NCBI GenBank assembly: GCA_902782665.1
Contig: CACZOA010000078.1
Span: forward strand, 1 to 52,931
DNA from: an uncultured Bacteroidales bacterium
Lineage (GTDB): Bacteria; Bacteroidota; Bacteroidia; Bacteroidales; Paludibacteraceae
Direction: 5' to 3'
DNA: 52,931 bases
The position numbers and the translations under genes were made by a program. Positions 28,127 through 36,517 of the stretch are shown piece by piece. Below the pieces are notes generated by a model, which had not been told where the DNA came from, made no database searches, and saw only the letters and a program-made list of their open reading frames with translations. The number at the start of each line of letters is the position of its first letter. The stretch's first letter is position 1.

Positions 28127-29392
28127 ATGGCATATACACCTAAAGGTACAATTTACTTGTGTTTGGCCCACATGTCAGAAGACGGAGTTGAGCAGAAATA
28201 TGTAAAAGAGGCATTTGATACGAATTGGGTAGTTCCTCTTGGTCCTAATGTAAATGGATTTGAAGAAGATTTGAAATCATTTGTTGGAGGAAAGAATGAA
28301 GTCGTTGCTTTAAGTGCAGGAACAGCGGCTGTGCATCTAGCGTTGCTTGGATGTGGTGTGCAGGCAGGAGATGAGGTTCTTGTGCAGTCGTTCACTTTTT
28401 GTGCGTCTTCACATCCTATCACATATCTTGGAGCAAAGCCGGTTTTTGTAGGTTCTGAGCCAGACACTTGGAACATGGATCCTGATTTGCTAGAGAAGGC
28501 GATCAAGGATCGTATAGCAAAGACAGGTAAGACTCCAAAAGCTATTGTGCCAGTCGCACTGTATGGTATGCCTTACGATTGTGACAAGATTATGGCGATC
28601 GCAAACAAGTATGGTATTCCAGTCGTAGAAGACGCAGCAGAAGGTTTTGGTAGCAGATTCAACGGTAAGGTGTTGGGTACATTCGGTAAGTTTGGTGTTC
28701 TTTCGTTCAACGGAAATAAGATGATCACTACTTCAGGTGGTGGTGCGTTGATTTGTGAGAATGTGGAGGATAAGAACACTGTTATGTGGTATGCTACTCA
28801 GGCTCGCGATGCGTATCCATATTATCAGCATTCAGCTATCGGATACAATTATCGTATGTCAAACGTCTGCGCAGGTATTGGCCGTGGACAGATGACGGTT
28901 GCCGATGCTCATATTGCTCATCACAAACATGTTCAGGCTCTTTACGAGGAGTTGTTGAAGGATGTTAAGGGTGTTCATATTCACAAGCAGCCTGCAGATC
29001 CTCGTTATGATGCAAACTTCTGGTTGTGTACTGCGACTATTGATGCTGACGTAAAGATTGTTGGTCAGGAGAATGTATATAAGGAGGTTATCAAGACTGC
29101 GGTAGGAGGTGCTGCTGGTGTGATCAAGGCAGTCGACAGCGCTACTACTGATTGCCAGCCAAACGAGAACGTTGAGGCTTTACGTGTATTCATGCTAAGC
29201 AAGAAGATCGAGGCTCGTCCTGTATGGAAACCAATGCATAAGCAGCCTGTTTATGCTGGTGCACCATTCTATACTAATGGAGTAGAGGAAGATGTTTTCA
29301 AAGTCGGATTCTGTTTGCCTGCTGGTCCATATGTTAGTGATGATGATGTCCGTTATATCGTGGACATGATTAAGATGGCAATCGTAAAATAA
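28127..29392 (+). CDS. DegT/DnrJ/EryC1/StrS sugar aminotransferase
   Basis: The 421-residue PLP enzyme transfers an amino group to a keto-sugar nucleotide. Features: ALSAGTAAVHLALLGCGVQ, SFTFCASSHPI, VEDAAEGFGS with the cofactor aspartate, and the PLP lysine Lys198 in SFNGNKMITTSGGG. Paired with the WbpM/PglF-like dehydratase it should yield a UDP-4-amino-6-deoxy HexNAc (bacillosamine or AAT-Gal type). It is somewhat longer than the usual 380-400 residues, with extra residues in the C-terminal part. It lies next to FkbH and GNAT genes that could acylate the new amine. Confidence 0.92.
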   Translation: MAYTPKGTIYLCLAHMSEDGVEQKYVKEAFDTNWVVPLGPNVNGFEEDLKSFVGGKNEVVALSAGTAAVHLALLGCGVQAGDEVLVQSFTFCASSHPITYLGAKPVFVGSEPDTWNMDPDLLEKAIKDRIAKTGKTPKAIVPVALYGMPYDCDKIMAIANKYGIPVVEDAAEGFGSRFNGKVLGTFGKFGVLSFNGNKMITTSGGGALICENVEDKNTVMWYATQARDAYPYYQHSAIGYNYRMSNVCAGIGRGQMTVADAHIAHHKHVQALYEELLKDVKGVHIHKQPADPRYDANFWLCTATIDADVKIVGQENVYKEVIKTAVGGAAGVIKAVDSATTDCQPNENVEALRVFMLSKKIEARPVWKPMHKQPVYAGAPFYTNGVEEDVFKVGFCLPAGPYVSDDDVRYIVDMIKMAIVK

Positions 29393-29399
29393 GTCTACT

Positions 29400-31211
29400 A
29401 TGGATTTTAACAAACTTAAACTTGTCATTTGGGATCTTGACGACACATTGTGGAATGGAACTCTTACCGAGGGGGGCGTAGATATGCCTTCAGAAAGAAA
29501 GGAGCTCCTTAAAAATCTTACAGACTGTGGCATCGTCAATACTATATGTTCAAAAAATAATTATGACGAAACTGTTGAATGTCTGAAGTCATTATCTGTT
29601 GATGAGTATTTTGTTTTTAAATCTATAGACTGGACACCCAAAGGACAAAGAATCAGCACCCTTTTGAAAGACATGGGGCTTAGAGCTGAGAATTGTCTTT
29701 TTATTGATGACAATGAGCATAATCTTCAAGATGCTCTGTTTCATGAAAACAAACTTTCGGTAGCAATGCCGGATATTATTCCACAGTTGGAGGAGTTTGT
29801 CGCTAGTTTACCTAAAAAGGATACGGAACACAAGCGTTTGAAACAGTATCGCGTCTTGGAGGAAAAACAGGAATCCAAAAGAAATTTTGGAACTGATAAC
29901 GAAGCTTTTTTGTATAGCACAAATACAAGAGTGGAGATTCATAAAGATTGTTTGCCTCAGTTGGAGAGAATCCATGAATTGATAATGCGAACAAATCAAT
30001 TGAATTTCACTAAGAATCGTAGCTCGATTGAAGAACTCCAAGCATTATTGAATGACAGCACAGTGTCTTCCGCTTATGTGACAGCGAAGGACAAGTTTGG
30101 AGACTATGGAATTGTAGGATTCTATGCTGTCAAGGATAATAAATTGATTCACTTTTTGTTCTCATGCCGAACAATCGGACAAGGAGTGGAGCAGTATGTC
30201 TATTCTATGATACAATGGCCGGAACTAGAAGTTGTCGGTGATGTTGTTAGCCATGTTGATAGGATTCCTGCTCCGAAATGGATCAATCAGAATGGTTTGG
30301 AGGCGACTGAGGAAAAGAAAAAATGTAAAGGAAAAATCCTATTCAAGGGACCTTGTGACATTTATGGAATAGTGAATTTCCTACAGTCTGATTCTATCAT
30401 TTCAGAGTTGACATATGGTGGTGTTGTCAGACAAAATTATATTGAGCATCACAACCATTCTGTAAATTTCCTTCAGTTCTACGATATGTCTGAGGAAGAG
30501 AAGCAAGAGTGGTTGGCTATGGGGCTTAATGATGAGGACATGTTCAAGACGGCAATTTATGATGATGATCTTGACATTGTATTCTTGAGCTCTGTGCTTG
30601 AGCCTGGTCTAGGTGTATATAGAAATAAGCAGACAGGCAAACTTTTTGCTTGGGGCGGTTTCTGGGACAAACCATTGACTGATAAGCAGTATTGGGATTG
30701 CTATATAAATAAGGAGATCTCAACTGGCGATAATAAAATAACACGCGAATTTTTGGAGTCATTTTCTTCAAAGTATGAGTTTGTTGGTCGACAGACACCA
30801 GAACAGTATATTGCAAACTTGAAAAAACTTTTGTCGCTAATGTCTCCAAAGGCATCCTTATGTATACTTCTAGGCAGTGAGATTCCTTACGAGAATAACA
30901 AGATTTCAAGTTTGGTTGACAGACATATTGTCAATAAACAATTTAACGATGCGATCAAAAGTCTAGCTTCTGAAAATCCGAGAGTCAGTGTGATTGACTT
31001 CACTAAATTTATTAAGGGTCAGGAGGATTTCGCGGATCGTATTACCCACTTCTCAAGAAGAGTCTACTATGACGCCGCTTGTGAAGTCAACAGGGTTATT
31101 GAAGAAAAGGTAGGCAATTGCCAGATGAAGAGTAAATATAGATATTTTTATGAGAGGACTCGAAAGAAAATCTATGTTACGCTAAGTAATATTCGTAATA
31201 TGTTTCATTGA
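29400..31211 (+). CDS. FkbH-like HAD-IIIC protein with GNAT-like and C-terminal SGNH-like regions
   Basis: The 603-residue protein starts with a HAD-IIIC domain: DLDDTLWNGTL with the nucleophile Asp, a CSKNN motif, and FIDDNEHNLQDA. A GNAT-like region follows (about 180-300: TNQLNFTKNR and FGDYGIVGFYAV). The remaining half (about 310-595) begins KILFKGPCDIYGIVNFL and ends DRITHFSRRVYYDAA, a layout that suggests an SGNH-hydrolase-like fold, though its GDS serine is not obvious. FkbH proteins load a glyceryl group onto an acyl carrier protein. No carrier protein gene is in this window. The role here is probably acyl decoration; it is inferred from family and context. Confidence 0.75.
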   Translation: MDFNKLKLVIWDLDDTLWNGTLTEGGVDMPSERKELLKNLTDCGIVNTICSKNNYDETVECLKSLSVDEYFVFKSIDWTPKGQRISTLLKDMGLRAENCLFIDDNEHNLQDALFHENKLSVAMPDIIPQLEEFVASLPKKDTEHKRLKQYRVLEEKQESKRNFGTDNEAFLYSTNTRVEIHKDCLPQLERIHELIMRTNQLNFTKNRSSIEELQALLNDSTVSSAYVTAKDKFGDYGIVGFYAVKDNKLIHFLFSCRTIGQGVEQYVYSMIQWPELEVVGDVVSHVDRIPAPKWINQNGLEATEEKKKCKGKILFKGPCDIYGIVNFLQSDSIISELTYGGVVRQNYIEHHNHSVNFLQFYDMSEEEKQEWLAMGLNDEDMFKTAIYDDDLDIVFLSSVLEPGLGVYRNKQTGKLFAWGGFWDKPLTDKQYWDCYINKEISTGDNKITREFLESFSSKYEFVGRQTPEQYIANLKKLLSLMSPKASLCILLGSEIPYENNKISSLVDRHIVNKQFNDAIKSLASENPRVSVIDFTKFIKGQEDFADRITHFSRRVYYDAACEVNRVIEEKVGNCQMKSKYRYFYERTRKKIYVTLSNIRNMFH

Positions 31212-31231
31212 TTATTGACAAGCATTCTGTT

Positions 31232-31717
31232 ATGATAATAAGAAGGTTGGAATATGATGATTTGGAGAAGCGAGTGGAGTGGCTTAATGACGAGCGTGTA
31301 AATTCTACATTGAACATCGCTCTTCCTGTCTCTCTTGAATCTACTCAAGCATGGTTTGAGAGAAACAGGGGAAATGAAAAACGTATTGACTTTTCATTTG
31401 AAGATGACGGTACTCTTGTCGCTATGGGAGGCTACACTGATATCGACAAGGAAAAAGGTGAAGCGGAGTTGTACATTTTCGTCGACCCGGATCAGAAAGG
31501 TAAGGGCATCGGTTTCAGAAGCGTCAGTCTGATGTGTGATTATGCTTTTGAAACAATGGGTCTGAAAAAGATAATCCTTTATGCTAATGGTGACAATGGC
31601 GCTGCTCGTCATCTGTATGAGAAGATCGGCTTTGTACTTGAATCTATTGTTGAAGGTGGAATTGAAAACCACGGAGTCGCAAAAGATCAGTACTACTACG
31701 GGTTGACAAGAAATTAA
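31232..31717 (+). CDS. GNAT-family N-acetyltransferase
   Basis: The 161-residue protein has the GNAT fold: VDPDQKGKGIGFRSVSLM is the acetyl-CoA loop (Q/R-x-x-G-x-G/A), followed by LYANGDNGAARHLYEKIGF. Similar proteins such as PseH and WecD acetylate the 4-amino group of UDP-sugars. Directly behind the aminotransferase and FkbH genes, it is the natural candidate to acylate the 4-amino product. I start at ATG 31232; a TTG at 31208 overlaps the previous stop. Confidence 0.87.
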   Translation: MIIRRLEYDDLEKRVEWLNDERVNSTLNIALPVSLESTQAWFERNRGNEKRIDFSFEDDGTLVAMGGYTDIDKEKGEAELYIFVDPDQKGKGIGFRSVSLMCDYAFETMGLKKIILYANGDNGAARHLYEKIGFVLESIVEGGIENHGVAKDQYYYGLTRN

Positions 31718-31777
31718 GTAGGTTATATATGCAAAGGTTACTCAACTACACAGAAAAATCTAAAAATTAATTTATGT

Positions 31778-32833
31778 ATGCTAACTGTTATCGTTCCAAT
31801 ATATAATACGGGAAAGTATCTGGACAAGTGCCTTTCTTCTGTTGTCGGACAAAGTTATCGAGATTTAGAAATAATTCTTGTCAATGACTGCTCCACAGAT
31901 CAAAATACAATAAATGTTATTCAGAAATGGGTAAAACAAGATAATCGTATCTCTTTGATTGACAAGAAACAAAATGAAGGGGTAGATAAAGCTCGTATTT
32001 CTGGCATTTACAGTAGTCATGGCGATTATTTGTCCTTTGTTGATTCTGATGACTGGTTGCCATATGATGCATTCGAATCAATGATGCAAAAGGTGGAAGA
32101 GACAGGAGCCGATATGGTGAAGGGAAAATTTGCCAATATGTGGTTAAACGGACTTCTAAAAAAGGTTTCTGATTTGGGTGATTCGTCAATCGAAGAAAGG
32201 GAAATCCTTCATGACGAGCTCATGGACAAATACTATCTGTCATTCTTTGGCGTCAATATTGTACCAGTGTCACTATGCGGCACAATATTCCGTCGCTCTT
32301 TATTTATAGATGCTAATATACAGGCTTCTGGACTTAAGTTTGGTGAAGATCTTGTTATGAATATGAGGGTTTTCCCTTTTGTCAAGAAGTATTATCAGAT
32401 GAAAAGGGTGGTTTATTGTTATCGACAAGGATTACCAATAATGTCTGGAAAATATCTTGATAAATGGCTCTCTAATTTTAATAACCTTTACAAGATAAAG
32501 ATGCAGCAAATAAAAGATGCTGGTTATGACAAAGCTATATTCTATCAGAATGTAGAGTTGGTAAATTATCTAAAATCATTTGTCAACGGATGTAACCGTC
32601 ATCGTAAAGGTCGTATATCTGAGAGTATTGACGAACTTCAGCAAGAATTGAAAGATCCAATGTATCGAAATATTGCGGCATCGATGAAAAGTGAGAAGAT
32701 GAAAATTATGGCGGAAATGTTGGAGAAGGGAGATGCTTCAGGTTTTTGGTCTTACGTGACAGAACAAAACAAACAGGGAATGTCATTCCAAATGAAATTG
32801 GTAGAATTTGTTTATAGTGTTCTGCCTAATTAA
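31778..32833 (+). CDS. GT2 family glycosyltransferase
   Basis: The 351-residue protein begins LTVIVPIYNTGKYLDKCL, then LVNDCSTDQNT and FVDSDDWLPYD, a complete GT-A core. A 60-base gap separates it from the GNAT. It is the last glycosyltransferase of the locus and is followed by a spacer with a promoter-like element. Confidence 0.9.
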   Translation: MLTVIVPIYNTGKYLDKCLSSVVGQSYRDLEIILVNDCSTDQNTINVIQKWVKQDNRISLIDKKQNEGVDKARISGIYSSHGDYLSFVDSDDWLPYDAFESMMQKVEETGADMVKGKFANMWLNGLLKKVSDLGDSSIEEREILHDELMDKYYLSFFGVNIVPVSLCGTIFRRSLFIDANIQASGLKFGEDLVMNMRVFPFVKKYYQMKRVVYCYRQGLPIMSGKYLDKWLSNFNNLYKIKMQQIKDAGYDKAIFYQNVELVNYLKSFVNGCNRHRKGRISESIDELQQELKDPMYRNIAASMKSEKMKIMAEMLEKGDASGFWSYVTEQNKQGMSFQMKLVEFVYSVLPN

Positions 32834-32939
32834 AGAGAATGGTCTTATTTTATGAGAGAAAACAGTGCCAAATGTAAGCGGCAGACTGATTTCTTGTTTA
32901 GATTTGTCTGTATTTTAGACATTTGATAAATATTATATT

Positions 32940-32947
32940 TAATTTTG
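32940..32947 (+). promoter_or_regulatory. Candidate promoter before gtrA-like gene (-7 element)
   Basis: TAATTTTG matches TAnnTTTG and lies 21 bases before the ATG at 32969. No TTTG is found 19-21 bases upstream (the nearest, 32922-32925, is 14 away), so only half of the promoter is supported. It would give the last two genes their own start. Confidence 0.35.
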
Positions 32948-32968
32948 CGGAAATTTATAAATAATAAG

Positions 32969-33358
32969 ATGTTTGAGAATAAGGAACAACTACGCACAAC
33001 ACTATTTCAACTTTTAAGGTTTGCATTGGTAGGTATCTTCGCAACAGCACTACATTATGGAATTTATCTTCTATTGCTGAATATTTTATCGGAGACTATA
33101 GCCTACTCAATAGGTTATGTGATAAGTTTTGGCTGTAATTTTATTCTCACATGTCTGTTTACTTTCCGTAAGAAAGCAAGTACAAAGAGAGGAATTGGAT
33201 TTGGCTTGGCTCATTTGGTGAATTATATTCTGCATGTGTCTTTGTTAAATCTGTTCCTATGGATGGGTATATCTAATGTATATGCACCTATTCCGGTATT
33301 CTGTATAGCGATTCCAGTAAATTTCCTTTTGGTAAGATTTGTGTTTAATCGCTTCTGA
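32969..33358 (+). CDS. GtrA-like small membrane protein
   Basis: The 129-residue protein has four predicted helices and the GtrA-family pattern: LRFALVGIFATALHYGIYLL, then YSIGYVISFGCNFILTCLFTFRKK. GtrA proteins are thought to move undecaprenyl-linked sugars or take part in glycan modification in the membrane. I start at ATG 32969; a TTG eight codons earlier is possible but the -7 element overlaps it. A membrane acyltransferase follows 28 bases later. Confidence 0.85.
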   Translation: MFENKEQLRTTLFQLLRFALVGIFATALHYGIYLLLLNILSETIAYSIGYVISFGCNFILTCLFTFRKKASTKRGIGFGLAHLVNYILHVSLLNLFLWMGISNVYAPIPVFCIAIPVNFLLVRFVFNRF

Positions 33359-33386
33359 TTTATTTACTCCACCTAAATAATTAGTT

Positions 33387-34526
33387 ATGAAGAATAATTC
33401 TACTGTAGACTGGAAGGACAACTTGTCAAAATCAATAGATCTGCTGAGATTCCCATTGGCTGTATGGGTGTTGTATGCTCATATGGGACCAACAATGGTA
33501 AATTCGTTTACTGCGGATTTTCCTTTTTTTTCTTGGCACGGAATCTATAACTTCCTTGGCTTTTTTTTATCAAAAGCTATAGGTATTGTTACAGTTCCGA
33601 CATTTTTTATGATTTCAGGTTACCTTTTCTTTGCCAATTTTAAGGAATGGAGTTGGGAAGGTTATAAGAAAAAGATCAATAGCCGTTTCCGAACATTGAT
33701 ACTCCCGTATATAGTTTGGAATATACTTGCATTTGTGCTTATAATTCTAAATGGATTAAGGAAAGGGGAGTATGTTCAGGATTATATCAGTAACAATTGG
33801 CGGAGTTTTCTTTGGAACTGTAATGTCTGGGATCCGGTGCAGTATTCTTGGCTGCCTTGGGAAACGTATGGGACTGGTCCTGTAGATTTGCCGTTATGGT
33901 TTCTTAGAGATTTGATAGTTGTTTCTATATTGTCGCCTTTGATCTTTTGGCTTATTAAGAAGACGAGGATCTGGGGTATGATTGTGTTGTTCGCTGTTTA
34001 CCTCTCATATTTTTGGGTAGCGTGGGATATATTTAGCATCACCTCTCTTTTCTTTTTCAGCTTAGGTGCTTATTTCGCTCTAAATGGTCTGAATTTTGTA
34101 TTGTTGGCTCGAAAGTATATGATTGTACTCATTGCTTTGTCAGTAGCCTCTTTTGGCGTGTATTTCTTCTATTTCAAGATAGATGCAGATATAGTAGGAA
34201 TATCAAGAAACTTATTCGTATTGTTTTCTGTATTTTTTGTTTTTATAGTCGCGTCATTGTTGGTGGAGAAGAAAAATGCGAAGCCAAACAAAGTATTGAT
34301 AAGCACATGCTTCTTCATTTATGCAGAACATAAATGTGCTCCTATAGACGCTTTGGGTTGGACTGATGTTTTTATCCATAAACTGATTCCAGGAGAGGGT
34401 TATTTGGAAGATACCATATGTTTGATAATAGTACCTTTCATAGCGGCATATTTGTTGGTCGGTATATGTTTGTTAATGAAACGCTTTACTCCCAGAATCG
34501 CGGGCTTGCTTTCAGGAAATAGATAA
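33387..34526 (+). CDS. Membrane acyltransferase, acyltransferase_3 family
   Basis: The 379-residue protein begins with a polar stretch, then KSIDLLRFPLAVWVLYAHM with the family's Arg and His, TFFMISGYLFFANF, and about ten helices. It is the third such gene of the locus. With two beta-helix acyltransferases this makes five predicted O-acylation enzymes. It is the last gene before the terminator at 34547. Confidence 0.87.
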   Translation: MKNNSTVDWKDNLSKSIDLLRFPLAVWVLYAHMGPTMVNSFTADFPFFSWHGIYNFLGFFLSKAIGIVTVPTFFMISGYLFFANFKEWSWEGYKKKINSRFRTLILPYIVWNILAFVLIILNGLRKGEYVQDYISNNWRSFLWNCNVWDPVQYSWLPWETYGTGPVDLPLWFLRDLIVVSILSPLIFWLIKKTRIWGMIVLFAVYLSYFWVAWDIFSITSLFFFSLGAYFALNGLNFVLLARKYMIVLIALSVASFGVYFFYFKIDADIVGISRNLFVLFSVFFVFIVASLLVEKKNAKPNKVLISTCFFIYAEHKCAPIDALGWTDVFIHKLIPGEGYLEDTICLIIVPFIAAYLLVGICLLMKRFTPRIAGLLSGNR

Positions 34527-34546
34527 CAAATGATTTGATATATTAT

Positions 34547-34578
34547 AAGGCTCAATCTTTTTGGTTGAGCCTTTTTTT
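34547..34578 (+). terminator. Intrinsic terminator of the capsule locus
   Basis: AAGGCTCAATC (34547-34557) pairs with GGTTGAGCCTT (34563-34573) through 11 pairs with one wobble and a five-T loop, followed by a run of T to 34578. It stands 20 bases after the last acyltransferase. Confidence 0.9.
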
Positions 34579-34618
34579 GTTGTTAATAAGTTTTCTCTTT
34601 TCATATTTGAAAAATTCT

Positions 34619-34626
34619 TATCTTTG
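34619..34626 (+). promoter_or_regulatory. Candidate promoter for the lipoprotein gene (-7 element)
   Basis: TATCTTTG matches TAnnTTTG and sits 20 bases before the start codon at 34647, right after the capsule terminator. No good -33 element is at the usual distance. Confidence 0.4.
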
Positions 34627-34646
34627 TAAGGTAATCTGCTAAAAAG

Positions 34647-35126
34647 ATGGTTTATAGGTTGACGCGATATTTTTTGATGCTAGGAATGCCGGCTATATTG
34701 TTGTCGTGTAGTCCTAAGGTCAGATCGTATTTGCCGTATAATCAGACAGGTTGCCGCACAGTGGTCAATAAAGGAGACTATTATGATGATTTTGCAGTGG
34801 TGAAGATGCCGACTCCCGTCGCATACTATTACCGTAAGCATGCCAAGTTCCGTGAGATTGAGTATCACCGTGAAGTTGGTTATGATGGTGTTTGTGAAAG
34901 CAGGCGAGTGTTGCGGACAAGGGAGGCTAAGGATGGTTTCAACTACATTGCGAAGACGGTGATGGATTCCTTGAGTAACGCGGATTTTGTCAATATTTCC
35001 GTCGACGGGAATCTGGTGAGGACTGAACGAGATGTGTATAAATTATTGCGTTTGCGCAGAAAAAATATCATAGAGATAAATCACGAGCCTAAGAGACGTG
35101 AAATTTGTATTATAACAACAAACTGA
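34647..35126 (+). CDS. Small lipoprotein of unknown function
   Basis: The 159-residue protein has a short basic start, a hydrophobic stretch and the lipobox LLSC with Cys21, so it should be a lipoprotein. The rest is polar and basic with no domain I recognise (YYYRKHAKFREIEYHREVG, RRKNIIEINHEPKRREICI). The next gene starts 12 bases later, so the two are probably one operon and may act together in the envelope. Confidence 0.7.
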   Translation: MVYRLTRYFLMLGMPAILLSCSPKVRSYLPYNQTGCRTVVNKGDYYDDFAVVKMPTPVAYYYRKHAKFREIEYHREVGYDGVCESRRVLRTREAKDGFNYIAKTVMDSLSNADFVNISVDGNLVRTERDVYKLLRLRRKNIIEINHEPKRREICIITTN

Positions 35127-35138
35127 TTGGAGATGAGT

Positions 35139-36491
35139 ATGAAGAGAAATATATTGTGTGTTATGCTTGCTTTGGTGGCATCTGTTTCAGCCGCCTTTGC
35201 TGATGTGGTTGGAAGCTGCACTGGTTTTGTGATCAGTAACGATGGAAAGATAGTGACAGACTATGCGTTGGTTAGCAATGCTAAGTCTATTGTGGTATAC
35301 GGTTTGGAAAAGTCATTTTCTATGGCATATAAGGCGAAGGTTGTCAGAGTGGATTTGGAGAATGATATCGCTGTTATAAAGGTGGATAAGGTAATAGATA
35401 CAATTCCATATGTTGTTTCGAAAGAACCTGTCAGACCGGACAGTGTGTCGGTTGTGTCGTATCCTTTGATCACAAAATTCAAGACAAACACATTCACTAC
35501 CAAGTCGAGAATAAATATGCTAGGTAAGATGTTCATGTTGGATAACTCTATTGAAAAAGGAGCGGAAGGATCTCCTGTTTTCAACTCAAAAAATGAGCTT
35601 GTTGGTTATCTATGCAAAAACAACCTTGGCGAGATAAATATGATGCGTACATTGATGGCTTTGCCTGAATTAGGAGCGGCAAATATGGCTGTCGGCAATA
35701 TTGACGACGCTGTGTGTATGGTGACTGCTTATGATGAAGAGGTGGAAGTGCAGACTTCTACATTCAACACAACAGTGACACCTATTCCTCAAAGACCTAA
35801 GTTGGAGGTTGATTTCGGCATGGTGACTGTCGCTGGAGGCAAATTCATGATGGGAGAAAAACGTGAGGTTGAGGCTGTTGTAGACACTTTCAAGATCGCT
35901 AAGTATGAGGTTACACAGGCACAGTGGAATATGGTTATGCCGTCTAATCCAAGTCCGATTAAAGGAGATGACCTTCCTGTATACAATGTTTCTTGGAATG
36001 ATGTCAAGACTTTTATCTCTAAGTTGAATGATATGACTGGCAGAAACTACCGTCTACCTAAAGAGGCAGAGTGGGAATTTGCTGCTAGAGGCGGTGTGAT
36101 GTCGAAGAGTTTCCAATATTCAGGATCAAACAATCTTGACGAGGTGGGCTGGTATCGTGATAATTCCAATGCGAAGCCTCATCCTGTCGGCACAAAGAAG
36201 CCAAACGAACTTGGCATTTATGATATGACAGGAAATGTATCGGAGTGGTGTGCTGATGATTTCAAATATCTTGAGCCAGAGGTGAAAAAAGATTTCTATT
36301 ATGCAAAAACAGATTCGTTCTCACTATATAAAATAGACGAGAGTGATAAGATAAAGAATAAACTTATAGAAGGACGCAAGGTGATGAAGGGCAGCGGATA
36401 TTTCCATGAGACATCACGCTGTGGTGTGGCTTACCGTCGAGCATGTTCGCCAACGGATAAATACACATTCGGATTCAGACTTGCGGAATAA
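35139..36491 (+). CDS. Secreted protein: inactive trypsin-like domain fused to SUMF1 domain
   Basis: The 450-residue protein has a signal peptide (cleaved near SAAFA-D), a trypsin-like S1C/DegP-type domain (about 22-190) and a SUMF1/formylglycine-enzyme-like domain (about 215-450). The protease part aligns with GSGFVI..G.IVTNYHVV, but the catalytic His is Ala43 (TDYALV) and the catalytic Ser position is Glu143 (GAEGSP); only Asp76 (NDIAVIKV) remains. It is thus a pseudoprotease. The SUMF1 part has GGKFMMGE, YEVTQAQWN, YRLPKEAEWEFAARGG, YDMTGNVSEW and FGFRLAE; the paired catalytic cysteines of true formylglycine enzymes are not seen. GGAG precedes ATG 35139 by six bases, which decides this start. 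Confidence 0.8.
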   Translation: MKRNILCVMLALVASVSAAFADVVGSCTGFVISNDGKIVTDYALVSNAKSIVVYGLEKSFSMAYKAKVVRVDLENDIAVIKVDKVIDTIPYVVSKEPVRPDSVSVVSYPLITKFKTNTFTTKSRINMLGKMFMLDNSIEKGAEGSPVFNSKNELVGYLCKNNLGEINMMRTLMALPELGAANMAVGNIDDAVCMVTAYDEEVEVQTSTFNTTVTPIPQRPKLEVDFGMVTVAGGKFMMGEKREVEAVVDTFKIAKYEVTQAQWNMVMPSNPSPIKGDDLPVYNVSWNDVKTFISKLNDMTGRNYRLPKEAEWEFAARGGVMSKSFQYSGSNNLDEVGWYRDNSNAKPHPVGTKKPNELGIYDMTGNVSEWCADDFKYLEPEVKKDFYYAKTDSFSLYKIDESDKIKNKLIEGRKVMKGSGYFHETSRCGVAYRRACSPTDKYTFGFRLAE

Positions 36492-36517
36492 ACAATGACA
36501 TACAATTATATTTTATT

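Noticed and set aside
29400-31717. Acyl carrier protein gene next to the FkbH-like gene
   Set aside because: No short acidic frame with a DSL phosphopantetheine motif was found in the locus.
22982-32892. GGCRGACTGATTT seen at 22982-22994 and 32880-32892, both in spacers before promoter-driven genes
   Set aside because: Its position relative to the promoter differs (after the -7 in one case, before it in the other), so a shared control site is unlikely. Two copies of 13 bases could be chance.
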